Both the position numbers and the translations under genes were made by a program. Below, one piece after another: positions 35,920 through 49,800 of a DNA stretch of 64,000 nucleotides (the stretch's first letter is position 1; each line of letters opens with the position of its first letter). The notes under the pieces were generated by a model that was given only the letters and a program-made list of their open reading frames with translations, was not told where the DNA came from and did not search any database. The DNA comes from Valencia hispanica (lineage: Eukaryota; Chordata; Actinopteri; Cyprinodontiformes; Valenciidae), in contig OY747705.1 in the NCBI GenBank assembly GCA_963556495.2, positions 22,126,001-22,190,000 of the forward strand, read 5' to 3'.

Positions 35920-36741
35920 ATGTAAAAAAAGGTGCTCTGGTCAGATCAGACCAATACCAAACTTCCTGACTAATGCAAAATAATGTGTGTTGGAAAACTA
36001 ATACCGGATGATACAATAAAACATGATGGTGGCAGCATCAGGCTATGCAGATCATTTCCTTAAGTTGTAATCAAGGCAATCCTGGAAGAAAACCTGTTTG
36101 AGATGGTGAAAGACTTAAGATCGGGCTGAGATTCATCTTCCAGCAGGACAACAACCATAAATGGTAAATGGCCTGTACTTGTATAGCGCTTTATTTAGTC
36201 CGTGAGGACCCCAAAGCGCTTCACACTACATTCAGTCATTCACCCATTCACACACTGGTGATGGCAAGCTACACTGTAGCCACAGCTGCCCTGGGGCACA
36301 CTGACAGAAGCGAGGCTGCTGGACACTGGCGCCACTGGGCCCTCTGACCACCACCAGTAGGCAGAGGGGTGAAGTGTCTTGCCCAAGGACACAATGAAAC
36401 ACACAGCCAGAGCTACAGAGGAGGGGTTTAGATCAAAGCGTATGGATCTGTCAGAATGGCCAAGTCATTTATTTAAATTGATGGCTGATTAACAGCCTTT
36501 TGCTGAACTGCAATCATCTAGATCTAAAAAAATGCAGGGTTGTGTGCCTTGAGGACCAGGGTTGGGAAACACTGAGCAAGAGTATTCTGATTATAATTTT
36601 TAAAACGTTTTATTTATTTATTTTAAACGTCACCTTTCCTTCATTTTATAATCATCAACTACTTTGTGTTGATAATTATTGCATAATATTCCAATAAAAT
36701 ACATTGCATGTGGTATGAATAATTTTGCAAGGTGCTGTAGT
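35920..36741 (+). mobile_element. Tc1-like remnant upstream of npl
   Basis: At 35930-36165 damaged Tc1 catalytic-domain wording is present: GTGCTCTGGTCAGATCAGAC, GATGGTGGCAGCATCA and CTTCCAGCAGGACAACAACC, with the second-Asp region still readable. The right terminal repeat is at about 36670-36740, ending TTTTGCAAGGTGCTGTAG. Another repeat (36166-36440) is inserted between the two parts. Confidence 0.7.
36166..36440. repeat. Fish interspersed repeat ('TATAGCGCTTTA' family)
   Basis: Contains TGTATAGCGCTTTATTTAGT, ACCCCAAAGCGCTTCACAC, CACTGGTGATGGCAAGC, AGTGTCTTGCCCAAGGACAC and neighbouring words. All are shared, in the same order, with the segment at 62577-62822. The transposition class is not clear to me. 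Confidence 0.7.
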
Positions 36742-36796
36742 CTACCCTGGTTGTTCTATCCATTTAATCACTCGGGTGAAGTATTATACTCCAGAT

Positions 36797-36968
36797 ATTT
36801 TAAAAGGTTTTTGGGCCTGAGTGGCCTTTATTGACAGAGTTTTGAAGGGGGAGAAGACTTGTGGGAAAGGTCGCCCGGGACGGGACTCGAACCGGGGACA
36901 GCCACGTCGAGGACTGAGGCCTCTGCACATGGGGCGCCCGCTCTAACCACCACGCCACACTACACTCC
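36797..36968 (-). mobile_element. tRNA-derived SINE with 10-bp TSD
   Basis: Read on the minus strand, it starts with GTGTGGCGTGGTGGTTAGAG (box A-like) and contains CCGGTTCGAGTCC (box B-like), the two internal RNA polymerase III promoter boxes of tRNA-derived SINEs. A direct repeat TACTCCAGAT lies at both ends (36787-36796 and 36969-36978). It shares GAGGCCTCAGTCCTCGA with the SINE at 51805-52563. Confidence 0.85.
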
Positions 36969-37159
36969 TACTCCAGATTTTTTTGACTCTGTAAGTCAAA
37001 CAGTTGGCATGGTCTCCTTTTCCCCCCATTACAAAACTAGTGGTACTTATTCTTTTCTGGTATGACTTCCTCTTTACTGTTTTTGGATAGTTTTTATTAT
37101 ATCATATTTTTGTATTTTTTCACCCTCCTCCTTTTCTGATCCACCTTATATATTTTTTA

Positions 37160-38010
37160 CTACAGACAATCTGTTCCTTTAGATTATTGGCAAGACTGAA
37201 ACTTTTGAGCATTCTTCTTTGCAAACTAGCTCAAGTCCATAAAGCCAGGAAAGACACTCTCTGTGGACATTCATTTTCTAGCCTATCCACTATTTCGCAA
37301 TTAGATTTAGGTCTGTACTTTGACTGGGCCATTCTAGCACATGAATATGCTTTGATTGGAACCATCCCATTATCGCTCTGGCTGTATGTTTAGGGTTGTT
37401 GAGAGCTGAACCTCCTCCCAAATCTCAAGCGTTTTGGTGCATCTAATAGATTTTCTTCCAGGATTGCCCTGTATCTAGCTCCATTCGCCTCTCTATCAAC
37501 TCTGGCTAGCTTCCCAGTAACTGCTAAAGATGAGCATCCCCACAGCATGATACTGCCAGCACGTTTTGCTGTGGAAATGAGGTGCGTTAGTTTTAAGTCA
37601 CATACATCATTTTACATGTAAGCCAAAAAGTTACATTTTTGTCCCATCTGAACCTGAACAACTTCTGCTGTGTTCCCTACATGGGAACTTGCAATGTTTT
37701 TTTCTTCTCACAAATTACAGTTGACCTTTTAACTGATTCTCCTCCGATGAGTTATAGATCTCCGCAGCTCCTAGAGTTACTATAAGGCTTTCTCTGCTTC
37801 TCTGACAAATGCCGTCCTATGTTTGTGTCTTGGTAGGTTTTGTAGTCAAGCAGTCCTATTTAATATGCTTCAAGCCCAGGGTTTTCTCCATGGCCCATCC
37901 GCTGTGCTCCTGAAGACTTCATGCCACTGTTAGTTAATGTTCTCTAGAAAACCTCTGAGGCCTTCAAAGAACAGCTGTATTTGTTTTATTTATTATTTCC
38001 AGTCTTTTTA
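37160..38010 (-). mobile_element. Tc1-like transposon remnant
   Basis: Reverse-strand Tc1 phrases are frequent: TTTAGGTCTGTACTTTGACT, AGGATTGCCCTGTATCTAGC, AACTCTGGCTAGCTTCCCAG and CCCCACAGCATGATACTGCC. No intact frame remains and the ends are not clear. Confidence 0.6.
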
Positions 38011-40828
38011 GGAAAAAGACTCAATAAATTAAATTGAAATGCGTATTTAGTGTGGATCATCCTTTTTGAAATACACTCTGCAAACTAAATGCTTTGTTGC
38101 CCACATATGTGAGGATCTACAAACTATTATTATCACCAGCCATCTGTATTAAGGAGACATTGTTACTATAGGTCTATAATATTTACCAGCGGTGATCCAA
38201 TCCTCTCACTACATTGTACCATCAATGCACTTTGTCAGCAACTTGGTTTAGCTTCAGCCATCCAGAATACAGATAAAAAAATTCAACCAGTGGAAAATTA
38301 CAAACATTGTTTGTATCATCAGACTGCAAGTTCAGCAACTTCGAGCTCTGGCATTGTAGAATCCAACTCCAAAGGAGTCAAATCTGTCAAACTACTGTTC
38401 TCTATCTTTCTTGATCTACTTTTAATTTTTAATCATGTGGATATTTATCTTGCCCTTTTACTCTTGTAGATACTTAGCCTACATCTTTTCCTTTAGTCAC
38501 GTTTTCCTCTGTATTCCTTTGTATCTTGTCTATCAAGAAGGCACACTGGCTTTCTTTCACCATCCCCCTCACTCTGTAATGACTGTTTTTATAAATTTCC
38601 ACACCATAATACTCGAGTCATATCCTGTCGAATCTTCCTGACTCTGGGCTTTGCTTTAAAAATCACCAGAGAACGCACTATGCGCCTGCGCATAGAAAAC
38701 GTTAACTAAGCAAGTTTTTCTCTTCTTGAATTCCATCAAAAATATTTCTGTTTTCATTAAATACAACACATCTAATAACTCAGCAAGGCATGTTTTAAAT
38801 CCACAGGATAGTGAAACACATCTAAACAATCAATCAGGATCCTGACATCAAGTGAAAAATAATAATAAAAACCTCCTAAGTGGTTTAGACTGTTTTGGTG
38901 ATTGTATTATTGGTTTAATCGTAGTGCAATGAAAACTAACAAGAACGGAAAACTTTAGCACAAGCACGTTGATAGTTCATTCTATACAACAAAAACAAAT
39001 AGCCTAGGGAAAAAAAAACACATTAAAACAGGCTATTCAATAAATGTACAGTTTCTGTAGTCTGTTGAAACTTTTGACGATCCGAAATTTAATCTAAAGG
39101 TAACTTCCACCATACCTTTGCGTCTTTACTTCAATTAGTCCAGTGGAGAAATGCTATTTTCGGTTGAGAAAGTCTGTAGATATTTTCTCAGTCGGATTTT
39201 TCACTTGCCTGGGATTTATTGGTCTGCTTGTCACGTGAAACAATCGGGAAAGTCAACTGATACCTCAAAGGATCATGGGATATGTAGTTCAATTGTAATA
39301 TCGAAGAAAGAAACGCATGAAATTAACCAGGAACTTCTTCGAATACAGATTACATTACATTACATTCTGAGTGTAAAAGGTTGAACTTGTCCTCCAATAT
39401 TTTGAACAAAAAAGGCCAACAATAACAGAAATATGCCGCCAGAACTCCTTTTACATTCAGGTGGATGAGTAGTATATTTACCTTGCTTAGTTATACAGAG
39501 AGATATGTGTATGCGCGACAGAGAGAATGATATAAATGTATTTTGCTGGGCAATTAAGGAGCTGGACAGTCAATGAGCTGGACTGAGCAGGTATGGTGGA
39601 AAACATTAGTTTCCGAGCCGCTCTGAAAGGGGACACTGTAGACGTATATAACGGACCCAAAATGTTAAATAAAACCCTGAGCACAGACTTTCAGGTGTAG
39701 CTTCCGCTTAGCTGGTAAACCTGCACGTGAAGTCAAATGTGTAACATAAAAAACAAGACATTTAGCAGTTTAAAAACCTATGAGCGTATCTTGAGAGTAG
39801 GATGGGGAATGGTAATGTGGCTAAAGTAAAACTGCGCCTGAAAAGCTAAACTCAGGGGCAAATGCAGTAAAACGGATGTTGTTGACGTTTCTTTCGGAGT
39901 AGAATCCATCCGGTTAGGAAGAGGGCTAGTTTGTGAGCGGAACCTTGTGCTCGGCGAGTTTTACTCACTTTATATCCCACAGGACAGATGAATTAGCCCG
40001 GCCAGCTTCCCTATTTAACGATGGGGATGCTTACTTTTGATTTGTTTAGTATTCCAGATCAAGCTGTTGTCATTGATACGGTTCTTCATTAGCATTGCTA
40101 GCTAATTAAGCTCTGACAAGTGTTCGGCTGCTGACGAAAGACTGTCAAACGGAGGAAATAATTAACTTGTTTCTTTAAATGCTAACTCGCTGACAATGGG
40201 AACTTGTACTAACAGGACTCCCTGGTGTTATGTGGTGTGGTTTTTGAATACTTTGATGAATCTCGTTTGGTGTAAGTAAAGCTGAACGGTTATAAAGATA
40301 CTAAAAACTAGATGTTACACATCTGTGTTGTTTTTTTTGTTTTTTATCGTTGGCCTAAATTACTTAGCGATTAGATTGTTCCTTTGTGGCCCGAACCGTG
40401 CTTGTCATTGACATGTTTGGTTTAGTTTAACTTAGCGGGATTGCTTGAATGCGGTGTATGAAAGTAGGTCTCTAGCTTGCCAGTGTGTCGCATGGGTTAA
40501 GGTGACAGCTTGGAAAGGTAAACAGGACCTGAAACTGTTTGCACTCCTCCTCCTCCTCTCTTCTTTCTTGTACATTATCTGTGATAGCTGGTTACTTGCC
40601 AGCAACAGCATTCCCCTCCCCCAACTCTTTGATTGCCATTGTAATTGTTGGTACGCAAAAATAATTCTCCGATCAATTGGGAGCTCAAATCCACGAAGAA
40701 ATGAGTGAACCTAAACGTGTCGCTTGAAGGTTGTCACGATGTCTGTTTGGATCGGGGCAGTGGTAGTGACTACATATTTAGGATAAACTGCAGCCGTGTG
40801 CTCATAGCTGCGATCATCTCAAGACAAC
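38011..40828. promoter_or_regulatory. Intergenic/promoter region between npl and edem3
   Basis: No coding exon is visible. The part from about 39800 to 40140 is less AT-rich and has several CpG sites close to the edem3 start, so the edem3 promoter probably lies here. The exact start site and any non-coding first exon cannot be set from the sequence. The npl start is about 5.3 kb away in the opposite orientation, with old transposons between (35920-38010). Confidence 0.4.
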
Positions 40829-43800
40829 ATGCCGCCTGCTCTGTGCCTGGTGATGCTCTTCGGAGCGTTATGCCCTTATGGAGAGGCTATGTCCAGGGAA
40901 GAGAAACAAAAGTTGAGGTAAGTTGAAAGAACACTGATTGTTGTATAACAAGCAACTGTTTAACTCTGCAAGATTATGCTATTTCTAATTCATTCTTTTT
41001 TTATTTTTTTTGCTTTTATCAAAGAAACCAAGTGATTGAGATGTTTGATCATGCATATCAGAATTACATGGTAAGTTTTGGTCCCACCCTATAACCACCT
41101 GTTTAAAAAGTGTAAAAGCTTTGTAGCATGGAGACAGAGGGATGTTTGTGTTCATTCTAGGACCATGCATACCCAGCGGACGAGCTGATGCCTCTGACTT
41201 GCAGAGGGAGAGTACGTGGCCTTGAACCCAGTCGAGGAGACGTGGACGATGCACTTGGGAAGTAAGTAGCATTCTGCCTCGCTGCCACTTGGCCTCTATC
41301 GTCTCAAAGGAAATAGGGATGTCGATACGCCCCCACACGACCTAGCTTCTTTGCTCACAGCTGTCAGAGAGCAAACTGCAAATTTGAACTGAATCTGTAT
41401 ACGTTTGTGTTGACATGGTTTTTGCATGAAATTTACAACAAGTTACTTTAACAGATAAAGAAAGGCACTGCAACTTGTTTGGAAAAGGACTGTCAGTATG
41501 ATTAGGTTAAAATAAAAAAAAAGAGATAATGTCGGAGTGAAATGAAGCACCAGTAATGGTGACGTAATAAAGTGTGAGGCGACCCAAATAGAACAAAGAA
41601 GATAGGAGTTTTCAGGCTAAACCAAACCCCTTTTCTAGAAAGGCACCCGAGGAAAATAAGTTTAATTTTCATTTGAATGTTTGGACACATCTGAGATGTT
41701 TAGGAATTTATGAAGCACAGAAAGTGAAGACAGGTTCAGCTTGTTGCCATGATTTGTATTCAGTATGTTGAGGATACAAATTTTTACTTTTTAAACAATT
41801 TCCACAGTGTTCGTTCCAAGAGAACATTGTTAAAGGTTGTGTTTACTTTTCAGAATATGATTTAGTCCAGTTGCTCTACTAGATGTAGCTGTTGTAGTGA
41901 AGTACCGTTTTTAATAAAAGGGTTAGTTTAATTTTAGAACTGTAGTTGTTTTTAATGAGTTACCGTATGTATGCCGTAATAGATTTATACCAGCAAGAGA
42001 CGATGAATTTCAAATGACTTTTTAATGTCATCAGAACAAGTACCATAAACACCTTAATAAAATAAAGTCCAAACTCCTTATATGAACAGAAGCACTAGTT
42101 AACGTTTTATTTAAACATATGTTGCTTTCTCTTCCAGGTTTTCTTTGACCCTCATAGACACATTGGATACTTTGGTGGTGAGTATTATTTCTTGTATTGT
42201 TGATATTTGGTAACCTTACATCATAAAATTGATCAAATTAATTGAAAAACAATTTGAACATTGTCTTTTTTTTTGCATAAGAATAACCACCGTGAAAGTT
42301 AAATAAAAATGTACTAGAACTGACTAATCCAACAATAATACCATTGAATAAAAAAAAGTCCCAAAATATTGATCACAGTAGTTACTAGGGATGGGCATAA
42401 TTAATCGACGAATGATTAATTGATCATTAAGAATTTCATCGATGACATTTTTTTAAAGGATCAATTAATGCATGTTCTGTTGCCTAGTGTGAGTTTTGAA
42501 GGAATGCATCTAATTTTGCTGTGTGGCCGTAATTAAACACTTTACTACGGAAGAGGATTAGGGCCACTGAAGAAAAAAAATTTGAATTCTGAGAAAAAAG
42601 TCAGAATTCTGACTTTTTTCTCAGAATTCTGACTTTTTTCTCAGAATTCTGACTTTTTTTCAGAAACCTAAAACAAAATATTTTTTTTTACAAAGGATTT
42701 TTTTTTCATTTCCCAAAAAAAGTCAGAATTCTGACTTTAATCTCAGAATTCTGACTTTAATCTCAGAATTCTGACTTTAATCTCAGAATTCTGACTTTAT
42801 TCTCAGAATTCTGACTTTAATCTCCGAATTCTGACTTTTTTTGGAAATGAAAAAAAATCCTTTGTAAAATTTTTTGTTTGTTTCAGGTTTCTGAAAAAAG
42901 TCAGAATTCTGAGAAAAAGTCAGAATTCTGAGATTAAAGTCAGAATTCTGACTTTTTTCTCAGAATTCTATTTTTTCTTCTTCAGTGGCCCTAATCCTCT
43001 TCCGTACTTTACCACACGAGGGCGATGACTGAAAATAAAACCCACAGGTTGACTCAGTTTCTTGCCAGTTTCTGTCTATTTCAAAAGTAGCATTGTCATG
43101 AAGAGGTAGCAGCACAGTGTAGCGTGGGACCACTTTGACTAAAAAAACAAACAAACAAAAGTCTCGGTTCACTGCACTGCGTGTATAAGTACTTGAACGC
43201 ACCTCCCACCCTGGTTAGAAGCGGAGCATCCTGCTCTTGGTCTCATCCTAGCATCAAGTCGGTGTTAGCATGGAGGAGCCGAGATGTTCAACGAACAGAG
43301 AAACTTACTCACCGATTACTTCCTGAGGGAGGCTCCGCCACCCCTGGATTGCTCCCCTACAGACTGGTGGAAAATGAATTAAACCAGATTCCAGAGGTTT
43401 GCCAGGTTAGCATGGAGGTTTGTGTATCACAGCGACGTCTGTCCCTCACAGCAGGTGATCAGCGCTGCAGGTCAGACGCGACAGCAGCCTGATGACCGTC
43501 AGTCTGACCACCAGGCTGCTTTCACTTCTGACCCCAGCGCATGTTAACAAGCTCATCTTTCTCAACAAAAATCAGTAGACTGGTGCTAAAGTTGTATATA
43601 AGTTACGGTTTCTTTTTGTGTCTTTTTTACTCTGTTAATGAGCCTAATTCGTTGTTAGGTACGCTGATCTCTCTCATCCTCTTCCTCAACTATTTTTGCC
43701 AAATGTAACACAAAACTATCAGACCTATAAGTATTATATATATTTTTAATTAAGCTATTGTTTAACAGGACTTTTTTTTGGGAGAAGAAAAGAATATGAG

Positions 43801-46800
43801 CGTCAGTTGTGTTAATGAGTAGCTACCGTCTTTTAGCTGTCGGCTCCGCTGCTTTTAGCGCATATTTTCTTTGTGTAATTACCGTGAATTAATTCGGTTT
43901 AACTTCCACAGAGGTGTCCCACTTGTAATGAAGATCTCAATGAGGAAACACGCTATTTTTCTATTCTCACTGCATTTTAATATAGCCTATGAACAATTAA
44001 TTTTAATATAAAATATCAATGATTAATCGAAATTCGATCGTTAATTCTCCCGATGATCGATTAAAACAGTTTATGCCCATCCCTAGTAGTTACAAAATCA
44101 AGACAAATGTAAAAAAAAAAAGAAGAGCAAAACCTAACGTGAATACATTTTATACAGTCTCAAAAGTGTGATTAAGAGGAAATGACATTCAGAATAAAGC
44201 CCCTTTTAGTAACCGTCACATTTTACATAAAACAAAAACGAGCAAAGCAATCAAAACAATTACAGATACGGCAGAATTCACATCCTATTTTAGTTTCAGC
44301 TTTCCCAGCATTTCTTTTACTAAACTCTAATCTGATCAGATCGGTAACTAAGGGCGGTTTTGGGCTGTTTCTGCAGCTTCTGAACAAGACGACGGAGTTT
44401 GAAGCTGCTGTGAGGAGAGTCCTCTCAGATGTGCGGCTGGATAATGACATTGTGGTGTCGGTCTTTGAAACCAACATTCGAGTCCTTGGGTGAGATTCGT
44501 CTGGTCTGTCATTGCATAGTTTAAAACATTTCTCTGACATTATTTTAGTACAACTTCTGTACTGAATGGCTCTATAAAAAAACAGCGGATGTCTAACTGA
44601 ACTAAATACAAAAAAGAAGATGCAGTGGCTTATATTTCATTGATTTTTACCTGCGGTCCCACAGGGGTCTTCTTGGTGGTCATTCGATGGCTGTGATGCT
44701 GAAGGAAGAAGGACAGCACATGCAGTGGTACCAAGACGAGCTCCTGCATATGGCCAAGGACTTAGGACTCCGGCTACTGCCAGCCTTTAACACCAGCAGT
44801 GGCCTGCCTTATCCCAGGGTGAGACTGACTGTAATTTGCCTTTGTGAGGCGAGAATTTAGCAGTTTTCATCAACAGATGGAGAAAATCTTTTTTGCAGTT
44901 GTTAGATAGTGGCTCCATATAGGGAGGAATGATTATCTATGTTGGAAATGATGATTAAAAAAATGTTTTAAATTCATTCCAAACACTTAGCTACATTTGC
45001 ATGGAGATCTGCCTCATATCAAAACTTATTTGCATTTTCCACTTTGCTGCACTGTCTACAGCTGTCAGAGCTTCAAAAACCTTTCCATGGTTGACTAGAT
45101 TTTGTTGCAGTTCAAAGTTATTTCTCAAAACAGATCTTTATTTTTAATTTTTACTTTGATTACAAGATAAACTTGAAACATGGCGTCAGGGGTCCAGAGA
45201 CGAGAACTGGTACGGAAACGGACACCTGCACGGCATGTGCTGGCACCATGATCCTGGAGTTTGCTGCCCTAAGCCGCTTCACTGGGGACCCTGTGTTTGA
45301 GGTATAAAGAAATATTCATCAAAATGTTATACATGATAGCCAGCCCATGAAATTCACCCCCCAGTTATAAGTAATAACTTTAACTTCATCTGATATTTGA
45401 GTAAGAAACTGATCTACTTCATAAAACACAGTAAGCTCCATTTAGAGTCAGTGTGTTTATGTAATGTTGTTTTTTGATGGTAATGGATACACAAGTTTAC
45501 CTCCCGAGGCTCAAGCACCTGCTGAATAGATATTTGCACAGGTAGCAGCAAACTGCTACACCCTTTAAGTAACTCAGCTTCCTTAAGATCACGTTTGAAA
45601 GAGCTTATGAAATAAGATGGGAATATGCTGTCTGTTGAAACTCTTTACACAAATTCACTTATTTTCACACTATTAAGATCTAATACAGTAAATAAGAAGT
45701 TTGCCTCCGTAAAGCTTAAGTATGAAAATTGGCCACTGCTCACCAAAAGGACTTTCATTAAGGAGCAAAGCAAATTAATTTAAGTGCTAGATTCAGTTAC
45801 ATAAGATAATTTTTTTTTTTTGTAGTTTTAGGTTTTACTTGTAAAACTCTCAAAGAATAAAGAAACTGATTGCAATACATAAACTTACATAACTCACAAT
45901 AAAGTAATGAAACAAAAACTTAATTGTATGGAACAAACTGATGAAGGTACACAAGCACCTGGTCAGAAATGAATATAATTGGTCTTTCTAGTGAACTCTT
46001 GATTGAATTGGGTTTAGCTGTTTGCTTAATGCAGATGTGTTTTTCACAGCAAATATTTGACTTCAGGCGCTGCAGTTGGAAAAACAAATACTGTTGGTGT
46101 TACTAATAACACTCAAACGATACCTTTTTTCTGTTTGTTTGCAGGGGGTGGGTGTTATTGAAAAAGTACATTGTGGTTTTGCATTCATCCTCCTGTCAAA
46201 ACAGTAATGTAGTTTCACTACAGTTACTGGTGCAAGTTTTTTATTCTGAGTACGTCTCTACAAGCTTTACGCATCTAGAGATTGGAGATGTAGCCTATTC
46301 TTTGCAAAATAGCTCAAGCTCAGTCAGATTGTGTGCATGCAAGTCACAAAACCTCTGTTGGCATGGAGCCACATGGCTTGTTCCAAACACCAGGCAGGAG
46401 TTCTTGAGGCTTTCTTTCAACAGTGCCGTTCTTTTAGCTGCTCCTCCACTTTTTGTGGATTTGTGGAGTGCACAGCTTACAGTTGTTGTGTCAACAGATT
46501 GTCCCACCTGAGTTGTAGATCTCTGCACCTCCCCCAGAGTAATCATGGGCTGGTTTCTGTGGTTATTTTTTTGCCTATCCTGTCAGTTTGCAGCCATGTT
46601 TTGATAGAGGCCTTCTTCAGCCTCTTTAATTTATACTGAGATTAAGGTGGATTCTCTTTGCTAAATAGGTGACTTCTGAGGGTAATTGGTTGTAATGGAT
46701 TTTATTTCTGATTATCAGAAAAAAGGGGGTTGAATGCAAATGCCTGAAAGACTGAAAAGTTGCATTTAAATTTTTTTTTAATCATAAAAAAATTAAAACC

Positions 46801-49800
46801 ATGCATGATTATGCCTCCACTTCACTGTTTCGCACCACTTTGTGTGAAAAAGTTCAAGGGGTATACCTATTTTTGCAAAGCAGACTATTTTGTAGTCTCA
46901 GCCATAGACTGATTAATTTCCTTGGTGCTGCAGTAAACTGCTGAACAAGTTCAGAGTCAGTCAGTAATTCACTCACAGCAGAAAGCTACTGTAGATTTAT
47001 TATTATTTTAGATTTATACTAACTTATTCTTCATTCATTGACAGGACCATGCTCGGAGGGCCCTGGACTTTCTGTGGGAGAAGAGGCAGAGAAACAGCAA
47101 CCTGGTGGGAACCACCATCAACATCCACTCAGGAGAGTGGGTGAGAAGAGGTGAGAGTGCATAGATATCATGAAGAAGATACAGAGGGTGGGGATGGGAT
47201 TGAGTTACAGGTCGCTCAAAGAGGAATCAGACAGAGGGAAGGTTTAGCTTGCTGTTAAAGTCGGAAGCAACTTAAAAATGTAGTTGCTTTAGTACAATTA
47301 AAGATTGGATGAGCACTAAGAGAACTCTTCCTTTTATGATTTTTTTTTTGACATGCATTGAAAATCTGTTTAAAATATATATTTTGTTGTTGTTTATGCT
47401 TGCAGACAGTGGAGTTGGAGCTGGAATAGACTCGTACTATGAATACCTGCTAAAGGCCTACATTCTCCTGGGAGATGACCTGTTTCTGCAGCGTTTTAAT
47501 ATTGTGAGGACACACACACACAAACACACACACACACCGTTCAGTAAATCGATTGCTCCTCTGTCTTCATAACATTTGTCACAAGAGCATCTCTCTCATA
47601 CTGACACAAGGTTATGCTTTTAAACTTGTGCATGTCTATCAGGTCCAAAATAATTTTTCCTTGGCATGCTTTTAAGGTCCCAGACATTATCTATTGATCT
47701 GTTTTGTATTATGAATGGCGGGAAGGTAAATGAACACATCCATTTATCCAATATTAGAAGAGTTTGAGCTGTTTCCATGTGAGACTTCTCCCTCTTCTGT
47801 GTAATTTTCCAGTAACGTGATTGGAAATATTTTGTTCAAAGTAAATTTTTAGACAGGCTTTTGTCATGTCTGATCCAACCCCATGGATTTTCCAGCATCA
47901 TGCACTGAATAATAAATTTCTTATTGACTGGTTCTTGCTTGGCATGAAACATGAATACTGCTAAGAATGCTTAAGATCATGATTTCAAGGTCGTTAAGCT
48001 CTTTAGTCTATGAATGTTCCTCTTTATACTCCATGCATCTTAAAAACATTCTCTTCTGTATTCCATTCTCCCTCGTTCACCCCATGTAGCACTATGCATC
48101 CATCATGAAGTACATCAGCCAGCCTCCGCTCCTGCTAGATGTCCACATCCACAAACCCCTGCTTCCTGCTCGCACCTGGATGGACTCTCTGCTGGCCTTC
48201 TTCCCTGGACTCCAGGTCAGATTAGATCTGTTCTGCCAAATACATCAGGTCCTCTATAAGGTCTTTTGGCATTTGATTGACACAATAAATGTTGTGTATG
48301 TTTTAGGTGTTGAAGGGAGACATCCGGCCTGCAATTGAGACTCATGAGATGTTGTACCAAGTTACCAAAAAACACAACTTCCTCCCAGAGGTAATCTGTT
48401 TTACTGTGACAGGTTTAACAGTGCTCTGTGCTGGTTTCGAATTCCGCCACAAATGAAAGAATCAAAATATCGCTTTCGACCTGCGTGGTCAGAATTGTTT
48501 AGGAAAGCAGCTCTTATTGCATTAGGCCATTTAGAAGGCCAGAAACGCAACTCCAAATGAAAATGAACCTCTGCTGACTTTCTGTTGGATATGTTGGCAG
48601 GCGAGTATAGTGCCTTGCACACCATAACCCTTAGTCATCGCATAAAAGCCATAAACCTCTGTGGATTTTTTAAAGGATTTTATTTGATAGACCAACACCA
48701 GAACCCAAAGTAAAGAATTGTGAAGGGAAAAGAAAACAATAGATGGTTTTGACAATATAAAAAAAGGCAAATGTGAAAATAATCTGTAAAAAAAAAAAAA
48801 AGACACTCCTCACAGCAGGATGGTGCGACCGCCATATTTCACTGTGGGCTGGTGTCCTCAGGGTGACATTTTGGATTCATTTGACCAGAGGATCTTCTTC
48901 TATATTTTGACTTGGTGTAATTAAGAAGTGTCTTAGTTCTCGAATGTTTTACAAATCAAGGTCTCAAAATTGTGCCTTCTTTACTATTCTACCTCTAAAT
49001 AAAATTAAATGGAAACAATTGCCTTCATATGTCACGCTATTAGAAAATAGAGTCCAAATGTCTGTAATTTAATCTTATTATAAATACAACTGTTCTATGA
49101 AGACCACAGAGGCGTGTTAGAGAACAAGGAGCACAGCTGACAGGTTTAAAGCAGGGTTAGGTTATAAAACAGTGTCTGAAGCTTTAAATATCTCCCAGAG
49201 TACTGTTCAGTCCATCATCCTGAAATGCAAAGAGTGTGACTCAACTGCAGACCTACCAAGAGATGGCCGTCCACCTAAACTGGCAGACCAGGCAAGGAGA
49301 GCATTATTCAGAGAAACAATCAAGAGGTTCACAGAACTCCAGCTGGTAGAATCTGCCGACATTCACCTTCTCTCAGGATGACCCTTAAACATCCGGCCAG
49401 AGGTACATGGAAAGATTTAGACCAAAGCATTTGTTAGAATGGTCCAAGACCTAAATCCTATTGGGGAATATGTGGCAGAGTGGTAAAAACATCCCTCTTG
49501 AGGTTTGCAGCGGTCATTGCAGTGAAGTTTATGATCGTATGTTTCAGTTTCATCCACTGGTCCACGTTCTCTGTAATGTGCTGACTTGTTTCGCCCTACT
49601 TTGTCTGTCCTCAGGCCTTCACTACTGATTTCAGGGTACACTGGGCTCAGCATCCCCTGAGGCCTGAGTTTGCAGAAAGCACCTACTTTCTTTATAAGGT
49701 GATACACCAAACGACCGCCTTACTGCATATTTGCTCTTTTCCTCTGCCCTTGCACAGAGAGAAATATCCATTATCATGCATCATTTTTAGGACTTACTCC

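Noticed and set aside
43181..43492. 103-residue plus-strand frame in the hAT element as a host gene
   Set aside because: It lies between hAT ends with an 8-base target duplication, and an overlapping frame shows the damaged hAT dimerisation domain.
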